From JAJEBT01 sp965221485 (lineage in GTDB: Bacteria > Pseudomonadota > Alphaproteobacteria > MPNO01 > UBA830): a stretch of DNA of 64,000 nt. Positions 16,901 through 26,864 of the stretch are shown piece after piece. A model generated the notes under the pieces. The model saw only the letters and a list, made by a program, of their open reading frames with translations. It was not told where the DNA came from and ran no database searches. The DNA lies in the NCBI GenBank assembly GCA_965221485.1, contig OZ244893.1, forward strand, positions 1,426,001 through 1,490,000, written 5' to 3'. The position numbers and the translations under genes were made by a program. Numbering within the stretch: the stretch's first letter is position 1; every line of letters begins with the position of its first letter.

Positions 16901-19291
16901 ATGATGAACGCGAGTAACCGCTTCGGATTGATCGGCGATGCTGTCCTTCGCAAGGAGGATGCCAGGTTTCTGAACGGCAAGGGCCAGTTCGTCTCGAACA
17001 TCGTTTATCCGGATCAGCTGCACGCCGTCTTTCTTCGCTCTCCCCACGCTCATGCAGATATTGAAGAAATCGACATTGGCCAGGCCCGGTCTTTGCCCGG
17101 AGTTGTGGCTGTTCTGACGGGTGCCGACATGGCAGCGGACCATGTAGGTCCTGTACCAACCATGTGGATTGTCAGTGACCTCGATGGTGACGTCATGAAA
17201 CAACCTGTCCGATGGCCCCTCGCCCGGGACCGCGTGCGGCATGTTGGCGAAGCGGTCGCGCTGATTGTGGCAGAAACACAGGAGCAGGCGGTAGAGGCAA
17301 GGGAAGCGGTCAGGGTCACCTATGCGGCGCGCGGCGCTGTTACCGATACGGCGATGGCTCTGGATCCTTCGGCACCGGAACTGCATGCCTCGGTCCCGGG
17401 GAACCGGGTCTTTACCTGGAGCCGGGGCGACGCGGACGCTGCAGCTGCCGCCATCAAGTCTGCACCATGTTCGGTAGACCTGGAAGTCGTTAACAACAGG
17501 CTCGTATGTGCGGCTCTTGAAACTCGAGCCTGTCTTGCGCTTCACGATCCGAACAGCAACGTGACAGTTCTGCATAGTGCGACCCAGGCACCTCACCTGA
17601 TTCGCCGCTCCGTTGCTGAGGCTCTTGGTCTTTCACCGAATGACATAAGAGTGATTTCACCCGACGTAGGCGGCGGTTTTGGCACCAAGGGAAAGCACTA
17701 TCCGGAAGAAACGGTCATCGTTTGGGCGGCGCGAAGACTCGGGCGGCCGCTTCGCTGGGTCTCGACCCGGTCCGAGGCATTCTGCTCCGATACCCAGGCC
17801 AGGGATCACATCACCCGGGCTACTCTCGGACTCTCCGAAGATGGTGTGTTTCTCGGGATAGAGCTTCATACCATCGCCAATATCGGTGCCTATATCTCCA
17901 CGTTTGGCGCTGCCATACCGGCTCCGATCTATACTGCCCTGCTGGCCGGTGTCTATCGGACCCCTGCGGTGCACATCAAGGTGACCGGTGTCGTTACGAA
18001 CACGGTACCGGTCGACGCCTATCGCGGTGCCGGACGCCCCGAAGCCTGTTACGTTCTGGAACGGCTGGCTGATGCGGCCGCCCGAAAACTGAATCTGGAT
18101 CGTGTGGAAATCCGCCGCAGGAACCTGATTCCTGTTGAGGCCATGCCCTATCAGACCCCGATCGGTCCAACCTACGATTGCGGCAACTTTCCGCAGGTTC
18201 TGGAACAACTCCTGCAGGTCAGCGACTGGAGCGGGTTTGCAAACAGGCGCGCGATGAGCGCCTCAAAAGGGCGGTATCGAGGGATCGGCCTTGCCTTGTA
18301 TGTGGAAACATCCGGTGTTGCGCCCTCCAGGCTCGCCGGCATGATGGGTGCACAGGTCGGTTTCTTCGAAAGCGCCGAAATCAGAATCGATGGTAACGGA
18401 GGAATCCAGGTCCTGACCGGTACCCATAACCACGGTCAGGGACACCAGACCTCCTATGCACAGATCGTCGCCGACCGACTTGGCCTGCCGTTCGACACCA
18501 TACAGGTCACGGAAGGCGATACCGGGCGCGTTCCCATGGGAACGGGAACGTTCGGATCGCGATCGATCGCTGTGGGGGGCTCGGCGATCGCCGCAGCTAC
18601 GGACAAGATTGTGGAAAAGGGCCGTCTCATCGCTGCTTACCGCCTCGAGGCTGCCCCCGAAGACCTGTCCTTCAACGACGGTGAATACCGGATCGCCGGA
18701 ACAGACCGGACTGTATCGCTTGGCGAGGTGGCCCGAATGGCCAACCTCGGCCACAATCTTCCCCCTGGCGTCGAGCCCGGACTGAATGAAAGCGCATTTT
18801 ATGATCCTCCGAACTTTGCCTACTCGAATGGCGGGCATGTGTGCGAGATCGAGGTTGATCCCGAGACGGGTGCCATTGAAGTTCAGCGCTACTTCACGGT
18901 TGATGATGTGGGAACGATCATCAATCCCATGATTGTCGAGGGTCAGATTCACGGCGGGCTGGCCCAGGGCGTCGGGCAGGCGATGACAGAAAACTGTGTC
19001 TACGACACGGAATCCGGCCAGTTTATGTCAGGTTCCTTCCTGGATTACTGCATTCCGCGTGCTGATGACCTGCCGGGATTTGCAGGCACGTTCGATGAAA
19101 GCCAACCCTGTACCCACAACCCTCTGGGCGCAAAAGGCTGCGGAGAATCCGGTTCCATCGGGGCCCCTGCTGCGCTCGTCAGCGCCGCACTCGATGCTCT
19201 CGCCCCGCTTGGTGTCAGCGACCTGACCATGCCGCTCACGCCCCTCGCGATCTGGAAGGCAATCGAGAAAGCGTCCGGGCAATCTGTATAG
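16901..19291 (+). CDS. Xanthine dehydrogenase/CoxL-family molybdopterin-binding subunit, stand-alone
   Basis: This 796-residue large subunit of the molybdenum hydroxylase superfamily has VRxxEDARFLNGKGQFVSN at its start, split as KEDARFLNGKGQ and FVSNIVYPDQ. It also has the MPT-binding GGGFGTKG, the active-site loop AYRGAGRPEA and the C-terminal GCGESGSIGAP with the catalytic Glu. The loop lacks the Cys-containing AYxCSFR of true CO dehydrogenase, so it belongs with form-II or aldehyde/heteroaromatic hydroxylases. Partner FAD and 2Fe-2S subunits are absent on both sides. AAAGGA six bases before ATG 16901 fixes the start. The substrate is unknown; nearby aromatic-acid genes suggest an aldehyde or N-heteroaromatic. 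Confidence 0.88.
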   Translation: MMNASNRFGLIGDAVLRKEDARFLNGKGQFVSNIVYPDQLHAVFLRSPHAHADIEEIDIGQARSLPGVVAVLTGADMAADHVGPVPTMWIVSDLDGDVMKQPVRWPLARDRVRHVGEAVALIVAETQEQAVEAREAVRVTYAARGAVTDTAMALDPSAPELHASVPGNRVFTWSRGDADAAAAAIKSAPCSVDLEVVNNRLVCAALETRACLALHDPNSNVTVLHSATQAPHLIRRSVAEALGLSPNDIRVISPDVGGGFGTKGKHYPEETVIVWAARRLGRPLRWVSTRSEAFCSDTQARDHITRATLGLSEDGVFLGIELHTIANIGAYISTFGAAIPAPIYTALLAGVYRTPAVHIKVTGVVTNTVPVDAYRGAGRPEACYVLERLADAAARKLNLDRVEIRRRNLIPVEAMPYQTPIGPTYDCGNFPQVLEQLLQVSDWSGFANRRAMSASKGRYRGIGLALYVETSGVAPSRLAGMMGAQVGFFESAEIRIDGNGGIQVLTGTHNHGQGHQTSYAQIVADRLGLPFDTIQVTEGDTGRVPMGTGTFGSRSIAVGGSAIAAATDKIVEKGRLIAAYRLEAAPEDLSFNDGEYRIAGTDRTVSLGEVARMANLGHNLPPGVEPGLNESAFYDPPNFAYSNGGHVCEIEVDPETGAIEVQRYFTVDDVGTIINPMIVEGQIHGGLAQGVGQAMTENCVYDTESGQFMSGSFLDYCIPRADDLPGFAGTFDESQPCTHNPLGAKGCGESGSIGAPAALVSAALDALAPLGVSDLTMPLTPLAIWKAIEKASGQSV

Positions 19292-19894
19292 CGTTGAAGG
19301 ATGGTCCCGCGGCCATGACCCTGAAGGGGAACACTCCATCTCCGTCGAGGCCAGCGTTTCCGCCGGCCCGATCCACATGAGATGGGTAATGGTGATACCC
19401 GTCTGGTCCTTCCGAACGGAGCCAGCGGGTTCATCTGCTCTCTCCCCCGCGCGATAAGACTCCGGCCGGGTTCATAATCAATAAGCATGACACAGATACG
19501 GCCGCCAATCGTGACCTGGATCTTGTCGACGGAAATCTTGAAGCGAAGGCGACCCGGATGTTGTGGTAACGCCCGACGGCCTGCGAAGGATAACAAGTGG
19601 AACAAGACTCCGCTCGTGGGGAAAACCAGGCTACAGGCCCACCGAGTACTCGATTACTTTCCACCGATCCTGCTCCTGCAATCAAACGCCGGAACACTGG
19701 TCCCATAGCCTTGCACCCTTCCGATTCGCTTTGTCGCTGCCGAGCGCGGAACGAGCCCGAGAGCATCAGTCAGAACATGGGGACGGCATTGCAGCAGAGA
19801 TCTCCACCAACCAGCATTGCCTCCCGGTGCGGTTTTGCCGATAGTCACAATCGCTGAACCGGCAGCCCGTAACCAACGGAACTGGAGCAACACG
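19292..19894. other. Intergenic, nothing assigned
   Basis: About 600 bases between two plus-strand genes. Open frames here are on the wrong strand or lack starts with a Shine-Dalgarno, and none resembles a family. It presumably contains the promoter of the LVIVD gene. No repeats or terminator hairpin with a T-run were seen. Confidence 0.5.
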
Positions 19895-21121
19895 ATGTCC
19901 GACCACGAGGCCATGAACGCCAAACTGATATCCCATCACGAGCTGAACGGATTCGGTGGCATCGGCGAAGGAATGATGATTCAGGAGGTCAGGGATGGCC
20001 GGCGAATTATGTGGCTTGCTCATGAGGGAGCACCCAAGAACTTCACCGGCGTGGACGTTACAGACCCGAAAAATCCGAAAATTGCCGTCCAGACGGACCT
20101 GCCTCATCGCAACATGCGGTCAAACTCACTGGATCTCTGCGGCGACCTTCTTGCCGTTGCCTACCAGACACTGGGACCGAAGGGCCTGGGGGATCCGGGG
20201 CTCGACATGGACCCGGCCGGGATCGAACTGTTTGACGTCAGCGATCCCGAAAACCCGAAAAGCATATCGCACTATTCCTGCAAGGGTCCCGGATCTTTCG
20301 GTGTCCATCAACTGTGGTTTGCCGACGGTGATTACATCCACTTTTCCGGCGGTGCTTCGGATTTTGTCGCTCGTAATGTGGATGACTCACAATTCTATCA
20401 GTGCATTGACGTGCGCGATCCAACCTCACCAAGGGAAGTCTGCAGATGGTGGCTTCCTGGCACGCGGGAGGGGGATGAGGCCCCTCCTCCGGTGCGGCAT
20501 CCCAGATTCGATTCCGGATTTCGCGCTCACAACACCAATGTCTACCCGCAACGCCCCGACCGGTTGTATGTCTGCTATCTGGACGGCGGAACCTTCATCA
20601 TCGATATCTCCGACAAGTCCTCACCGACCATCGTCGGAAGCTGGAATCCGCATCCTCCCTTTCCCGGATTTGCCCATACGGCCCTGCCGTTGTTCGACCG
20701 GAACCTGTTGATCGTCACCGATGAGAGCGTCAGAAACAGGGGCGAGGACTGGCCCAAACTGACCTGGGTCGTGGACATGCGCATCGAGAGCAATCTTGTA
20801 CCTATCAGCACACTGCCGCTTCCCTCCGCCGAAGAAATGACCCGGCGGCCCGGGCGTTACGGATCACACAATATCCACGAAAACCAGCCCGGGAGCTTCG
20901 TATCCGAGACGCTGGTTTTCGGAGCCTACTTCAATGGAGGCATGAGGGTTCACGATATCAGCAACCCTTTCCAGCCAAAGGAGGTCGCGTACTTCATCCC
21001 CGAGCCGCCGACAGGCGCAGGTTCGATCCAGATCAACGATGTCTATGTCGACCTTGACGGGCTGGTCTATTGCGTCGATCGACATTCGGGCGGGCTCTAT
21101 GCCATAGAGTTGACGCTGTGA
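19895..21121 (+). CDS. LVIVD-repeat beta-propeller protein
   Basis: The 408-residue protein is built from repeats of the LVIVD type, seen as FTGVDVTDPKNPKIAVQ, GIELFDVSDPENPKSIS, YQCIDVRDPTSPREV, FIIDISDKSSPTIVGSW and MRVHDISNPFQPKEVAYF. Such repeats form a beta-propeller used for binding rather than catalysis. There is no signal peptide, so it is likely cytoplasmic. ATG 19895 follows TGGAGCAA. It lies between an orphan molybdenum hydroxylase and a hydantoinase-B gene. Homologous propellers are often encoded beside amidohydrolase or hydantoinase-like genes, but no function is established. Confidence 0.8.
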   Translation: MSDHEAMNAKLISHHELNGFGGIGEGMMIQEVRDGRRIMWLAHEGAPKNFTGVDVTDPKNPKIAVQTDLPHRNMRSNSLDLCGDLLAVAYQTLGPKGLGDPGLDMDPAGIELFDVSDPENPKSISHYSCKGPGSFGVHQLWFADGDYIHFSGGASDFVARNVDDSQFYQCIDVRDPTSPREVCRWWLPGTREGDEAPPPVRHPRFDSGFRAHNTNVYPQRPDRLYVCYLDGGTFIIDISDKSSPTIVGSWNPHPPFPGFAHTALPLFDRNLLIVTDESVRNRGEDWPKLTWVVDMRIESNLVPISTLPLPSAEEMTRRPGRYGSHNIHENQPGSFVSETLVFGAYFNGGMRVHDISNPFQPKEVAYFIPEPPTGAGSIQINDVYVDLDGLVYCVDRHSGGLYAIELTL

Positions 21122-21201
21122 GCGCGCTCAGGTCCCCTTTTCCGGACCTCGTCAGACAGGCGGCTTCGTGACTGGTCGTCGAAAGCCCCTGACGTGATCC
21201 C

Positions 21202-23205
21202 TCACACCTGATCCGGCAAAGCCCGGACCTTCCTGACCTGAACCGTGTCGCCCGGTTGTGCACCCAGGACCTCAAGGCCGGATTGATCAATTTGCAGGCC
21301 ATCCCCCTCAACCGGAAGGGCCCACCCCCGCACCGGTGCACCCCGTCCCGTCACAAGCTCGAGCAGATCTCCACCTTCTATCCCGAGACCCGCTGCAACA
21401 GCAGCCGGCAATCCGAACTGCCGGCGCGGGCCATCCGCCAGGGTCTCATTGGAAAGTTGCAATGTGACGGAGCAGCGCAAACCTGCAAGCCGCTGCCTCG
21501 TCAGTCGGGTGGCCTCCGGATCAACATTTCCACCTTCAATTACGACGCCATAACGTTGCTCTGCCTGCTTCCCTGTCAGGTACTCCTCGTAAACATCAGC
21601 CATGACCTGGTCAGGAGCGCGCTTCAGGGGATCGCCATATCCTCCACCACCCGATGTTTCCTCGCGAACAATATCATCCGGCTGAAGAGCAAAACCGGAC
21701 ACCTTGCCGGGCATTGCCGAAGGCTCCACGAGTTCCCCGTTCCGCAAGACTGTAAAGCTGTTTGCAGCACCGTTGGAGCCTCCCATCACACCATAGGGGG
21801 GAATCACGTTCTTTTCGGACAGTACGGATAGCGAAGCGCGCGGCCCCAGTATCCGGATATCGCGACGGAGACCGAAGCCTCCGCGGTATTCGCCGTCTCC
21901 GCACGATCCGGAACGGATCTCGCAGCGCTCGACCCGTAACGGGAACTGCTCCTCCACCGTTTCGACGGACTGGATCGAGTTGAAATCTCCCTCGTTGTAA
22001 CTTCGGACAGCATTGGATCCGTCCAGCCCATTTGTCGCCCCTGTCCCCGCAGCCGGCCACTCGTAATGAATGAAGGTGCCACCTGCAGGGTCGGATCCGG
22101 ACACGATCACATGGTTGGCTCCACCCTTCAGGTCTCCGACGCTCATCTCCGGAACGACCTGGCTCACCGCCGACGCTACCACCGAGTCAATCAGAAACTT
22201 GCATTCCGCCATCCCTCCGCACGGGGCATCGTCACGGGCATTGATAAAAGTTCCTGGCTCCGAAATCACGGTAATGGGATTGAAAGACCCCTGGTTGATG
22301 GGCGTCGCAGGATCCAGAAACGACTTGACGATGGTACCGACCGCATTGAGCGCCATGGCCGGACCACAATTGGTGGGACCGTTCGTCTGGGCCGACGTGC
22401 CGCTGAAGTCGGCGATGATCTCATCGCCGGAGACTGTGAGCTTGAGCTTCACCACCAGCGGGTCATGATTGACTCCGTCACTCTCGATATACCCTTCGGC
22501 AAAGTAATCTCCGTCCGGACATTCCTTGATCCGGGCCCGCAATAACCCTTCGGCGCGCCCGATCAGTTCCTCGATCCCCTCGAGCAGCCCCGGACCGAAC
22601 CGGTCGAACAATCTGTGCAGATGTTCCTCGGCCTTCCGACCCGTGCCGACCATGGCGTTGAAATCTCCCATCCGCTCGGCGCGTCCGCGCATATTGTCGA
22701 ACAGCAGCTTGATGAAGGGTTCGTTGAGCTTTCCCCGGTCACAGATCCGGGTCGGTTCAATCCGAATGCCCTCCTGGATGATTTCATTGACCCGGCCGGA
22801 CAAACTGCCCGGTGTCATGCCGCCAACATCGTTCCAGTGACAGCGCATCGCAGCAAACATGGCAAGCCGGCCGGCAAAGAAAACGGGATGCAGCATCAGT
22901 ATGTCGTTCAGGTGCGTGCCGCCCGTATAGGGATCGTTGTGGAGAAACAGGTCCCCCTCATGAATGTCGTCGCCAAATGCCGCCACCACCTGCTGCGTCG
23001 AATAGGGAACCGCAAAGATATGGATGGGATGATCGGCCAGCCCCTGGGCTGCCTGACGACCATCACCCGTCATCAAGGCACAGGAAAAATCATGGCCCTC
23101 ATAAATGATGGGGGCATAGGATGAACGGATAATATTGGCGCGCATCTCGTTCACAACCGCGATCAGGGATTCGCGCACGAGTTCAAGTTCGACTGGATCC
23201 TTCAT
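21202..23205 (-). CDS. Hydantoinase B/oxoprolinase family protein with C-terminal extension
   Basis: A HyuB-type subunit of 667 residues. It begins MKDPVELELVRESLIAVVNEM and has ALMTGDGRQAAQG, GDLFLHNDPYTGGTHLNDI and the Gly-rich end EETSGGGGYGDPLKR, all family hallmarks. HyuB works with HyuA in ATP-dependent opening of hydantoins or oxoproline, or in acetone/acetophenone carboxylases. No HyuA is in the window. After the GGGGYGDP block there are about 130 further residues; the last part (LELVTGRGAP..., DQSGLEVLGAQPGDTVQVRKV shortened) resembles a small beta-barrel. GAAGAGG precedes the ATG. It is divergent from the CoA ligase, sharing a 126-base control region. Confidence 0.9.
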   Translation of the reverse strand: MKDPVELELVRESLIAVVNEMRANIIRSSYAPIIYEGHDFSCALMTGDGRQAAQGLADHPIHIFAVPYSTQQVVAAFGDDIHEGDLFLHNDPYTGGTHLNDILMLHPVFFAGRLAMFAAMRCHWNDVGGMTPGSLSGRVNEIIQEGIRIEPTRICDRGKLNEPFIKLLFDNMRGRAERMGDFNAMVGTGRKAEEHLHRLFDRFGPGLLEGIEELIGRAEGLLRARIKECPDGDYFAEGYIESDGVNHDPLVVKLKLTVSGDEIIADFSGTSAQTNGPTNCGPAMALNAVGTIVKSFLDPATPINQGSFNPITVISEPGTFINARDDAPCGGMAECKFLIDSVVASAVSQVVPEMSVGDLKGGANHVIVSGSDPAGGTFIHYEWPAAGTGATNGLDGSNAVRSYNEGDFNSIQSVETVEEQFPLRVERCEIRSGSCGDGEYRGGFGLRRDIRILGPRASLSVLSEKNVIPPYGVMGGSNGAANSFTVLRNGELVEPSAMPGKVSGFALQPDDIVREETSGGGGYGDPLKRAPDQVMADVYEEYLTGKQAEQRYGVVIEGGNVDPEATRLTRQRLAGLRCSVTLQLSNETLADGPRRQFGLPAAVAAGLGIEGGDLLELVTGRGAPVRGWALPVEGDGLQIDQSGLEVLGAQPGDTVQVRKVRALPDQV

Positions 23206-23331
23206 GGCCTCTTCACTGACCTTCCGCTGCTACAGGCGCCAACCTACCACGCGCCCACGTTGCAATTTTCTTGGTTTCAAGGTCCGCGCAAACTAGAGTA
23301 CGCGGCATCATCAAACCTGCCAGGTGGACTC

Positions 23332-24984
23332 ATGCCTGAAAGAACAGCGCACGTCGATACGTTTGTCCTGGACAACATGCCGAATCGAGAATTGTGGCCG
23401 GAGATGGACTACGCAATCCTGCCGGAGCTGGCCGCCTACCCTTCTCGGCTGAATGCCGCCGCAGACCTGCTGGATCGTCAGGTCGAGTCCGGTCTTGGCA
23501 ACGAGCCCGCAATTCTGTTTGAAGACGAAGTGTGGACCTATGCCATCCTTCTGGACCGCTCAAATCGTATCGCCGAAGTGTTGACGGAAGACTTGAACCT
23601 TGTGCCAGGCCAGCGCGTTCTCCTGCGTTCCGGAAATCATCCCATGCTCATTGCCGCCTGGTTCGCAGTGCTCAAGGCCGGCGGCATCGCCGTCACCACA
23701 ATGCCCGTCCTGAGGGAACGGGAGCTGGTCCAGATGATAGGCAAGGCAAGAATCGGGATTGCCCTGTCTCACCATGCTCTTGGGGCAGACATCGAGAGGG
23801 CACGCGCGCTGGCCCCTGATCTCGAGCATCTGCTTGTGTTCGGGAGCGAGGACAGCGGCCTCGAAACCGCCATGTCCCGAAAGACCGGCCGTTTTCGGAA
23901 CGTTGACACCTCTGCCGAAGACCCGGCCATCATCGGATTCACCTCGGGCTCGACCGGAACACCGAAAGGAACGATTCATTTTCATCAGGACCTGCTGGCC
24001 GCTGCCGACTGTTTTGCGGGTCATGTCGTGGGAATTCGGCGCGGTGACATTGTCTGTGGCAGCCCGCAGATTGCATTTCTCTATGGTCTTTGTGCGTTCA
24101 TTCCCGACACGTTCCGTTTTGGGGCCTGCGTCGCTCTTCTCGAAAGGGGAACACCGGAGGCGGTCCTTCAGTCGATCGAGAAACACAAGGCAACCATCTG
24201 CTTTTCAACACCCTCGGGTTACAAGCTGATGCTGGAACACGCGCGCAAATTCGATCTTGCTTCTCTCCGTGAGTGTATCGCAGGCGGTGAACCCCTGGCG
24301 CCTGCCACGTTCAAAGAATGGAAGGAGATCACCGGTGTTGCATTGATCAACGGGCTTGGAATTTCCGAACTTCTGCATATTTTCATTTCCGCATCCGGCA
24401 GTGCGATCAAACCCGGGGCGATCGGCAAGGCCATTCCGGGCTTTCAGGTTCGAATCGTGGATGAGGCGATGAAGGATGTGGCGCCAGGCGTTGTCGGACA
24501 GATGATCGTCAAGGGGCCCAACGGTTGCCGATATCTTGACGATCCCGACCGCCAGCAAGCCTATATTTCAGACGGATGGAACAAGTCGGGCGATCTGTGT
24601 CACATGGACGATGAAGGCTACATCTATTACGATGCCCGGACCGACGACATGATTCTCACCAGCGGTTACAATGTTTCCGGACTGGAAGTGGAGGCCGTTC
24701 TTCTGGAGCACCCGGATGTGCGCGAAGCCGCTGTCGTTGGCTCGCCGGACCGGGATCGGGGACAGGTTGTCAAGGCCTTCGTGGTACCGTCGAGGCCGGT
24801 TTCGGAAAAGGAAAAGACGATCGCAGAGTTGCAGGATTTCGTAAAATCGCAAATCTCTGCCTTCAAGTATCCGCGCGCAATCGAGTTCGTGGAGTCCCTG
24901 CCGCTGACCGCCACCGGGAAAATCCGCCGCGGCGCGCTGCGGCAACAGGAACGCGAACGTGCCAGGGTCGCCGGCATTGTGTGA
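23332..24984 (+). CDS. AMP-forming CoA ligase, benzoate/2-aminobenzoate type
   Basis: A member of the ANL superfamily with 550 residues from ATG 23332, preceded by AGGTGG. It has the P-loop FTSGSTGTPKGTIHFH, the GLGISELLHIF region (A5, substrate side), the SGDLCHMDDEGYIYYDAR hinge and the C-terminal catalytic lysine in LTATGKIRRG. The N-terminal pattern (NMPNRELWPE, then LNAAADLLDR) and general similarity are closest to benzoate-CoA and 2-aminobenzoate-CoA ligases. It would activate an aromatic acid to its CoA thioester in the cytoplasm. The nitroreductase gene follows after 25 bases and is probably in the same transcript. The exact acid is not predictable. Confidence 0.88.
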   Translation: MPERTAHVDTFVLDNMPNRELWPEMDYAILPELAAYPSRLNAAADLLDRQVESGLGNEPAILFEDEVWTYAILLDRSNRIAEVLTEDLNLVPGQRVLLRSGNHPMLIAAWFAVLKAGGIAVTTMPVLRERELVQMIGKARIGIALSHHALGADIERARALAPDLEHLLVFGSEDSGLETAMSRKTGRFRNVDTSAEDPAIIGFTSGSTGTPKGTIHFHQDLLAAADCFAGHVVGIRRGDIVCGSPQIAFLYGLCAFIPDTFRFGACVALLERGTPEAVLQSIEKHKATICFSTPSGYKLMLEHARKFDLASLRECIAGGEPLAPATFKEWKEITGVALINGLGISELLHIFISASGSAIKPGAIGKAIPGFQVRIVDEAMKDVAPGVVGQMIVKGPNGCRYLDDPDRQQAYISDGWNKSGDLCHMDDEGYIYYDARTDDMILTSGYNVSGLEVEAVLLEHPDVREAAVVGSPDRDRGQVVKAFVVPSRPVSEKEKTIAELQDFVKSQISAFKYPRAIEFVESLPLTATGKIRRGALRQQERERARVAGIV

Positions 24985-25009
24985 CCGACGATAGAAGGAG
25001 TGGAACCGA

Positions 25010-25606
25010 ATGTCGCAGTTTAACAATCGTGACGGGAACATGATCGAGTTCCTGCTTTCGCGCAGGTCCGTCCTTGCGCGCATGATGACGGATCCCGGGC
25101 CCGGACCCGATGATCTGCGCAAGATCATGGAAGCGGGCATGCGTGTACCCGATCATGGACGGTTGACCCCGTGGCGCTTCATCGTGATCCGGGATGATGC
25201 CAGGGACCGGCTTGGTGAAGTCCTTGCAGAAGCATTCCGGACAAGCAATCCTGATGCCATCGAAGAACAGGTGGAAATCGAACGCGAACGTTTCACCCGG
25301 GCTTCGGTTGTCATAGCCGTTGTTTCCAGGATTACGAAGGAACACAAGATTCCCGAGTGGGAACAGGTGCTGTCGAGTGGAGCTGCCTGCCAGACAATGC
25401 TGATCGCGGCACTTTCAATGGGTTACGCGGCACAGTGGATTACCGAATGGTACGCTTATGATCCGACCGTGAAGGAAGCGCTGGGTCTAAATGCAGACGA
25501 CAGAATCGCCGGCTTTCTTTACCTCGGCACTGCGGCCGCCGACTCAACGGAACGTGCACGCCCGAATTACACGGACATCGTCTCGGAATGGCGCCCTGAA
25601 CATTGA
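25010..25606 (+). CDS. Nitroreductase family oxidoreductase
   Basis: The 198-residue FMN-dependent protein is of the YdjA-like short type. LLSRRSVLARMM and MRVPDHGRLTPWRFIVI are the FMN-binding segments, and GAACQTMLIAALSMGYAAQWITEW is the conserved core helix region (given here in pieces: GAACQTMLIAALSMG and AAQWITEW). The YLGTAA near the end is typical. Likely NAD(P)H-dependent reduction; substrate unknown. AGAAGGAG nine bases before ATG is a strong ribosome-binding site. It sits 25 bases after the CoA ligase, suggesting a common pathway for an aromatic compound. Confidence 0.88.
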   Translation: MSQFNNRDGNMIEFLLSRRSVLARMMTDPGPGPDDLRKIMEAGMRVPDHGRLTPWRFIVIRDDARDRLGEVLAEAFRTSNPDAIEEQVEIERERFTRASVVIAVVSRITKEHKIPEWEQVLSSGAACQTMLIAALSMGYAAQWITEWYAYDPTVKEALGLNADDRIAGFLYLGTAAADSTERARPNYTDIVSEWRPEH

Positions 25607-25826
25607 CCGCGACAGCCCGAAATAGAGCCATCCACAAGCAGGCTCCTGTTGCGGGCATTACAATCAACATACGGCCTTCTTCGATCAAAGCTGTTTGCCG
25701 TGCCCGATGCTGGCCCCTGCGCGCAGTGCTCCTGTCGGCAATCCCACCACTGTGGCCGGTCCCGGAACCGGTCGAATAGTTCCGTTTCGCTATAACGATG
25801 ATCCGCAAACTGGAGGGAAGTATTGA

Positions 25827-26864
25827 ATGACGACAGGGATCCGCACGACCATCGCCGGCAGCCTGCCAAAGCCCCGATGGCTCGCCGAACCAGGGATTCT
25901 TCGCGCTCCGTGGTGCCTTGAAGGTGACGCCCTGGAGGAAGGCCAGGATGACGCCGTTTCCCTTTGGCTCGATGCTCAGAACAGGGCCGGAATCGACATC
26001 GTCACCGATGGCGAACAGCGGCGGCGGCATTACATCTGGGGGTTCCTGGAGCATCTCGGTTCCATCGACTTTGACAATCCGGGAGTCAAAGCCAGTCGCG
26101 GCCAGCGCTATACAAACGAGACTGCCGCCCCACGACTGCTCGATGATCTGTGCTGGGATGGACCCGTTCTGCTCAATGACCTGAACTTCGTCCGCGCGCA
26201 CACGGACCGTGCCATAAAGGTGACCCTGCCCGGACCGATGACGGTCGCCGACAGTATCCTTGATGCTGCGCAGAACCGGTCTGATGCTGACTTCGCCTCT
26301 GACTATGCAGACATTCTCAACCGTGAAGCCAGGGCCCTGTCCGAAGCCGGCGCCGACGTCATTCAGATCGACGAGCCGTGCTTCAACATATATACGGACG
26401 CGGTGCGCGACTGGGGTCTGGAAGTTCTCGAGCGCGCGTTCGATGGCGTGACAGCCAAACGCGCTGTTCATATCTGTTACGGATACGGAACGGAAGTCGT
26501 ACTCAACTGGAAACGCTCCAATCAGGACTGGAGCCACTACAACATAACGCTGCCGCTCATTGCACAAAGCTCGATCGATCAGGTTTCGGTCGAATGTGCG
26601 GCCTCCGGCGTTGACCCCGCTGTCCTCGCCTGTCTCGACGGCAAGGATGTTCTGGTGGGCGTTATCGATGTCGGCACCGAGGCCGTCGAACCTCCCTCGG
26701 TCGTTGCCGACCGGATCCGCCTCGCACTCCAGTATGTTCCGCCACAGCACCTGATTGCCTGCACCGATTGCGGAATGGTGCCGCGAAGCCGCACGGCGGC
26801 TCGCAGCAAGCTTCATTCACTGGTCTCAGGTGCCGCCCTGGTCAGCCGCGAAATCAGCCACTGA
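25827..26864 (+). CDS. MetE C-terminal-domain-like methyltransferase
   Basis: The 345-residue protein corresponds to the catalytic C-terminal barrel of cobalamin-independent methionine synthase without the N-terminal half. The zinc site is complete: His215 and Cys217 in HICYG, Glu256 in SVEC and Cys315 in CTDCGM. IQIDEP (about 180-185) binds homocysteine in MetE. Such core-only proteins transfer methyl groups to thiols from alternative donors, or act as lyases on methylated thiol conjugates. Which applies is unclear. GGAGGGAAG lies before ATG. A rho-independent terminator follows at 26923. Confidence 0.85.
   Translation: MTTGIRTTIAGSLPKPRWLAEPGILRAPWCLEGDALEEGQDDAVSLWLDAQNRAGIDIVTDGEQRRRHYIWGFLEHLGSIDFDNPGVKASRGQRYTNETAAPRLLDDLCWDGPVLLNDLNFVRAHTDRAIKVTLPGPMTVADSILDAAQNRSDADFASDYADILNREARALSEAGADVIQIDEPCFNIYTDAVRDWGLEVLERAFDGVTAKRAVHICYGYGTEVVLNWKRSNQDWSHYNITLPLIAQSSIDQVSVECAASGVDPAVLACLDGKDVLVGVIDVGTEAVEPPSVVADRIRLALQYVPPQHLIACTDCGMVPRSRTAARSKLHSLVSGAALVSREISH

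Noticed and set aside
16901..19291. Aerobic carbon monoxide dehydrogenase (coxL) assignment
   Set aside because: The active-site loop is AYRGAGR rather than the Cys-containing AYxCSFR, and coxM/coxS are missing.
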